Assembly: GCF_042683125.1 (NCBI RefSeq)
Contig: NZ_JBHUIY010000008.1
Span: forward strand, 62,001 to 126,000
Source: Phaeospirillum tilakii
GTDB lineage: Bacteria; Pseudomonadota; Alphaproteobacteria; Rhodospirillales; Magnetospirillaceae
DNA length: 64,000 nt
Direction: 5' to 3'
The position numbers were made by a program, and so were the translations under genes. Every line of letters begins with the position of its first letter. Position 1 is the first letter of the stretch. Positions 59,697-64,000 of the stretch are shown here, one piece after another. The notes under the pieces are model-generated. The model ran no database searches and was not told the DNA's origin. It saw only the letters and a program-made list of their open reading frames with translations.

Positions 59697-60917
59697 ATGA
59701 CGGACATCGAGGAGGGGGTATGGGCGGTGCCGCAGGGGGTGGCGGCGGCGCGGCCGCTCTGCACCGATTGCGGGCTGTCGCGGCGGGAGGATCCGCGCGT
59801 CTGTTCCCGCGCCTGCCAGTTCGGTCATCCCGACCATGCCGGGCTGGAGCAGCGGGTGCACGGGCGGCGGCGTGATCCGGCCCGGGGCGACGAGCTGCAT
59901 TTCGGCCCCTATCTCAAGATGTGGCAGGCGGCGCTGACCGCGCCCAGGCCGGGGGCGCAATGGACCGGGATCACCACCCGGCTGGGCGAGCGGGTGCTGG
60001 AAAGCGGCCGGGCCGAGGCGGTGCTGGCGATGGCGGCGGCGCCCGGCGACATCTGGAGCCCGGTGCCGGTGCTGGTGACCCGGCCGGAGGGGATGGCGCG
60101 CTGTCGCGGCATGCGGATGGGCTACGCCCCGCTGCTGGCCGGGCTGGAGGCGGCGCGGGCGCGCGGGATCCGGCGGCTGGCGGTGATCGGGGTGCCGTGC
60201 CAGATCCATCCGCTGCGCATGCTGGAGCCGGAGCTGGGGTTCGAGTCGCTCGACGTGATCGGCATTCCCTGTTCCGACAACACCACCACCGCCAATTTCC
60301 TCGAATTCCTCGCCTTGCTGACCGAGCGGCCGGAGCGGGTGACCTATCTCGAATTCCGCCCCGATTATCACGTCGAGATGCGGTTCGATGACGGGAGCAA
60401 GCGCGAGATCCCGTTCCTCAAGCTGCCGATCTCGAAGCTTCCGCCCGATTTCTTCCCGCTGACCTGCCGCACCTGCGTCGATTACGTCAACGTGCTGTCC
60501 GACCTGACCGTCGGCTACATGGCTGGGCGCGGCGAGCAATGGCTGCTGGTGCGCAACCGGCGCGGCCAGGAGCTGCTCGACCTGCTGGGCGATGAGGTGC
60601 GGCTGTCCGAGCCGGCCAGCGCCGGCAAGCGCCAGGGCTCGGTCGCCGGATTCATCAAGAACACCGAAAAGGCCGCCGGCGGGATGCCGGTGCGCGGCAT
60701 GCCCGACTGGGCCCGGCCGATCGTCGCCTGGATGATGCCCAAGGTCGGGCCGCGCGGGCTGGAACTGGCCCGCGCCCGGCTGGAGATGAAGGCGGCCGAG
60801 ACGGTGATCCATCTCCGCCTGCATCAGCCCCGGCGGATGGCGGCGATGATCCCCGATCACGTCTGGGATCTGGTCGCCCCCTACGGCCTGACCCCGCGCG
60901 ACGGCGAACGCGGATGA
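59697..60917 (+). CDS. bciB: Ferredoxin-type 3,8-divinyl chlorophyllide 8-vinyl reductase (BciB)
   Basis: 406 residues from ATG 59697 with GGGGGAG upstream. It is an FrhB/FdhB-family iron-sulfur flavoprotein: CTDCGLSRREDPRVCSRACQ (cluster ligands), HFGPYLKMWQAAL, GAQWTGITTRLGERVLESGR, VIGVPCQIHPLRML, IGIPCSDNTT and LTCRTCVDYVNVLSDLTVGY with further Cys. These follow BciB (Slr1923 type) closely. It reduces the 8-vinyl group of the (bacterio)chlorophyllide. That implies the organism makes bacteriochlorophyll. Other F420-hydrogenase-beta homologues are less likely because of the C-terminal match. Confidence 0.85.
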   Translation: MTDIEEGVWAVPQGVAAARPLCTDCGLSRREDPRVCSRACQFGHPDHAGLEQRVHGRRRDPARGDELHFGPYLKMWQAALTAPRPGAQWTGITTRLGERVLESGRAEAVLAMAAAPGDIWSPVPVLVTRPEGMARCRGMRMGYAPLLAGLEAARARGIRRLAVIGVPCQIHPLRMLEPELGFESLDVIGIPCSDNTTTANFLEFLALLTERPERVTYLEFRPDYHVEMRFDDGSKREIPFLKLPISKLPPDFFPLTCRTCVDYVNVLSDLTVGYMAGRGEQWLLVRNRRGQELLDLLGDEVRLSEPASAGKRQGSVAGFIKNTEKAAGGMPVRGMPDWARPIVAWMMPKVGPRGLELARARLEMKAAETVIHLRLHQPRRMAAMIPDHVWDLVAPYGLTPRDGERG

Positions 60918-60967
60918 GGCCCGGGCGCGGGCGGCGGGACAGATCCCCGCCCGCGCCGCCAAGTTGA

Positions 60968-61990
<1,023 letters not shown>

Positions 61991-62059
61991 TCCCGGCCGG
62001 GCGGGCGCGGGGGCGCGTTCCGCCCGGATTCGGTCGCGGTGTGCGGGGGGAGAGCCGGC

Positions 62060-64000
62060 ATGGCGGTTTCGTTGCGGCGCTATGACGTCATCCTGACCGC
62101 GCTGTTGTTCCTGCTGACGCTTCCCGCCCAGAACGGCGGCTGGTTCGCCCTGCTTGAGGACCAGACCCTGTCGTTCCGCCATCTGGCGCGGATGGCCTAT
62201 GGGCCGGGGCCGACCCGCGACCTGTCGCGCGACATCGTCCTGGTCGATACCGACGAGGCCTTCTTCAAGGCCTATGGCAGCTTTCCGCTGCGGCGCGGCG
62301 ACATCGGCCGCCTCGTCACCAATCTGAAGAGCCTGGGCGCCCGGGTGATCGCCATCGACATGCTGATGGATTTCCCCAGCTCCTATGGCGAGGATCCCGG
62401 GCTGGCCGCCGCCCTGCGCGACGCCGGCAACACCCTGCTGGTGGCCCGCGCCGTGGTCGAGCATGGCAGGCCGAGCGGGATCGTCCGCCCCACCGCGCTG
62501 CTCGACGCGGCGGCGCCGTCCGGCTACACCAACATCGAATCCACCACCGCGCTGACCACCTCGCTGTCGCGGCTGCGGATCCATCCCGAGCTGACCGGCG
62601 AACGCGGCGGCTGGCCGTTCGCGGTCGAGGCGGCGGCGCGCTATCTCGGCGTCACCCCCCGGCTGGAGCCCGGGCTGCTGCGGCTGGGCGACCTCGCGGT
62701 GCCGCTCGATTCGCGCGGCAACCTGCTGATCGATTTCCCGCCGCTGCCGACCGGGATGCGCTTCCTCCATCAGGCGATCGGCATCGGCGCGCTCGACCTG
62801 CTCGATTTGTCCGCCCTCGACCAATCCGACCGGGCCGAACTGGAGGCCTGGGTCAAGGACCGTATCGTGGTGGTCGGCGACACCTCGGAAGTGTCGCATG
62901 ACTGGTTCGACACCCCGGTCGGGATGGTCTACGGGGCCGAGATCATCGCCGACACCATCGCCACCCTGCTGCGCGGCGGACCGCTGCGCGAGGTGCCGCC
63001 GGCACTGGCGGCGCTGCTGCCGCTCGGGCTGGCGGCGGCGATGATCCTGCTGGCGCTGCTGCCGCCCCGGCCGCTGGCGCGCGGGCTGGCGGTGCTGGTG
63101 CTGGCGCTTGCCACCCTGGGCGGCGCCACCCTGCTTTACGTGCGCGGCGGCTGGGTGCTGCCGCTCAGCTATCCGCTGCTGGCGCTGGGCGCGGCCTATC
63201 TGGTGATCGAGGCGCGGCAATATCTGGTCGAGCGGGCGCAGAAGCAGCGGATCGCCCGCACCTTCGGCCAGTACATCCCGCCCGAGCTGGTCGAGGAAAT
63301 GAACAAGAGCGGCCAGCCGGTCGAGATCGGCGGCGAAAGCCGCGAGATGACCGTGCTGTTCTCGGACGTGCGCGGCTTCACCACCCTGTCCGAGGGGCTG
63401 GCCCCGCGCGACCTGACCCAGTTGATGAACGCCTTCCTCAGCCCGATGACCCGGGTGATCCAGCAGCATCGCGGCACCATCGACAAATACATGGGCGACG
63501 CGATCATGGCGTTCTGGGGCGCGCCGCTGCCCGATCCCGACCATGCCCGCCACGCCGTCGCCGCCGCGCTCGACATGGTGCGGCGGATGGCCGAACTGGA
63601 CGAGGAATTCCGCGCCCGGGGCTGGAAGTCGATCCGGGTCGGCATCGGCCTCAACACCGGGACGATGAGCGTCGGCAACATGGGCTCGGACTTCCGCATG
63701 GCCTATACGGTGATGGGCGACGCGGTCAATCTCGGCTCGCGCACCGAAAGCCTGACCCGCCATTACGGCGTCGATGTGCTGATCACCGAATACACCCAGG
63801 CGGCGGTGCCCGACCTGATCTGCCGCGAGATCGATCTGGTCCGGGTCAAGGGCAAGGATACGCCGGTCCGGCTGTACGAGCCGCTCGGCTTCGCCGACAC
63901 CGTCGCCGCCGCGACGCTGGAGCGGCTCGACCTCTATCACCGCGCCCTGGCGCTCTACCGCGCCGCCCGCTGGGACGAGGCCGCCGCCGCCTTCGCCGCT
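62060..64000 (+). CDS. CHASE2 class III adenylate/guanylate cyclase, 3' end cut by window edge
   Basis: 647 codons from ATG 62060 (GGGGGGAGAG upstream) without a stop. An N-terminal helix, an extracytoplasmic CHASE2 domain (about 45-310, with DIVLVDTDEAFFKAYGSFPL), and three helices (about 314-390) lead to the cyclase domain: D436 in VLFSDVRGFTTLSEG, D480 in KYMGDAIMAFWG, and GLNTGTMSVGNMGSDFRMAY and GDAVNLGSRTE. Both metal-binding Asp are present, so it should make cAMP or cGMP. After the catalytic domain there may be a TPR-like tail (LYHRALALYRAARWDEAAAA). Operon with the FecR protein. Confidence 0.93.
   Translation, partial: MAVSLRRYDVILTALLFLLTLPAQNGGWFALLEDQTLSFRHLARMAYGPGPTRDLSRDIVLVDTDEAFFKAYGSFPLRRGDIGRLVTNLKSLGARVIAIDMLMDFPSSYGEDPGLAAALRDAGNTLLVARAVVEHGRPSGIVRPTALLDAAAPSGYTNIESTTALTTSLSRLRIHPELTGERGGWPFAVEAAARYLGVTPRLEPGLLRLGDLAVPLDSRGNLLIDFPPLPTGMRFLHQAIGIGALDLLDLSALDQSDRAELEAWVKDRIVVVGDTSEVSHDWFDTPVGMVYGAEIIADTIATLLRGGPLREVPPALAALLPLGLAAAMILLALLPPRPLARGLAVLVLALATLGGATLLYVRGGWVLPLSYPLLALGAAYLVIEARQYLVERAQKQRIARTFGQYIPPELVEEMNKSGQPVEIGGESREMTVLFSDVRGFTTLSEGLAPRDLTQLMNAFLSPMTRVIQQHRGTIDKYMGDAIMAFWGAPLPDPDHARHAVAAALDMVRRMAELDEEFRARGWKSIRVGIGLNTGTMSVGNMGSDFRMAYTVMGDAVNLGSRTESLTRHYGVDVLITEYTQAAVPDLICREIDLVRVKGKDTPVRLYEPLGFADTVAAATLERLDLYHRALALYRAARWDEAAAAFAA

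Overview
The window looks like chromosomal DNA of a high-GC alphaproteobacterium, most likely a purple non-sulfur member of the Rhodospirillales. The reasons are the C4-type 5-aminolevulinate synthase (hemA), a ferredoxin-type divinyl chlorophyllide 8-vinyl reductase homologue (bciB) that implies bacteriochlorophyll synthesis, an E. coli-type four-subunit fumarate reductase (frdABCD), an OlsB-like ornithine-lipid acyltransferase, a probable alpha-r8/mmgR small RNA, and many two-component, chemotaxis and second-messenger proteins. This placement is inferred from gene content; I see no rRNA.

Layout. Positions 1-5031 hold a two-gene minus-strand unit next to mntH: a ComEC-like metallo-beta-lactamase-fold protein (cut by the left edge) overlapping a 1227-residue fusion of a subtilisin-like protease and an HExxH metalloprotease. 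5119-11778 is housekeeping (mntH, rnd, mepA, an HD-GYP phosphodiesterase, an acyl-CoA ligase). 11850-13660 is a sharply AT-rich insert with one P-loop ATPase. 13705-17392 is a tightly overlapped operon (lipid kinase, metallophosphoesterase, GT41 TPR glycosyltransferase). 17657-23325 holds an aspartate aminotransferase, a PAS histidine kinase, arfB, a VapBC/FitAB-type toxin-antitoxin pair, tRNA-Gln and rpsD. 23451-33746 holds an internally duplicated TPR/glycosyltransferase-like protein, a UDP-glucuronate epimerase with a tandem duplication of its 3' end, hemA, a RidA protein, a lone cysA, the small RNA, a membrane-anchored ParA and msrA. 33846-46365 mixes small unknown proteins (one extremely methionine-rich) with olsB, pyk, purT, hydrolases, a binding-protein/histidine-kinase hybrid and xth. 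46391-50355 holds a minimal chemoreceptor-tip protein joined to a Sel1/trypsin protease gene, a CDF transporter and a hipB/hipS-like remnant bracketed by inverted repeats. 50381-64000 holds frdDCBA, an OpgC/SGNH pair, a NIT-domain chemoreceptor, xseA, bciB, and a FecR/CHASE2-adenylate cyclase pair that runs off the right edge.

Themes. Several proteins serve signalling (HD-GYP, two histidine kinases, two chemoreceptor-domain proteins, a class III cyclase). Two unusual intracellular proteolysis or conflict candidates are the protease-fusion/MBL pair and the ATPase in the AT-rich insert. Gaps between genes are filled by at least three families of palindromic repeats: one around a GGCCCTTGG core, one built on TTGGGG/CCCCAA hairpins next to A/T runs, and one of 30-bp perfect arms after the epimerase. 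One of these families encloses the hip remnant.

All calls come from reading the sequence alone; start codons were chosen from Shine-Dalgarno spacing and operon overlaps.
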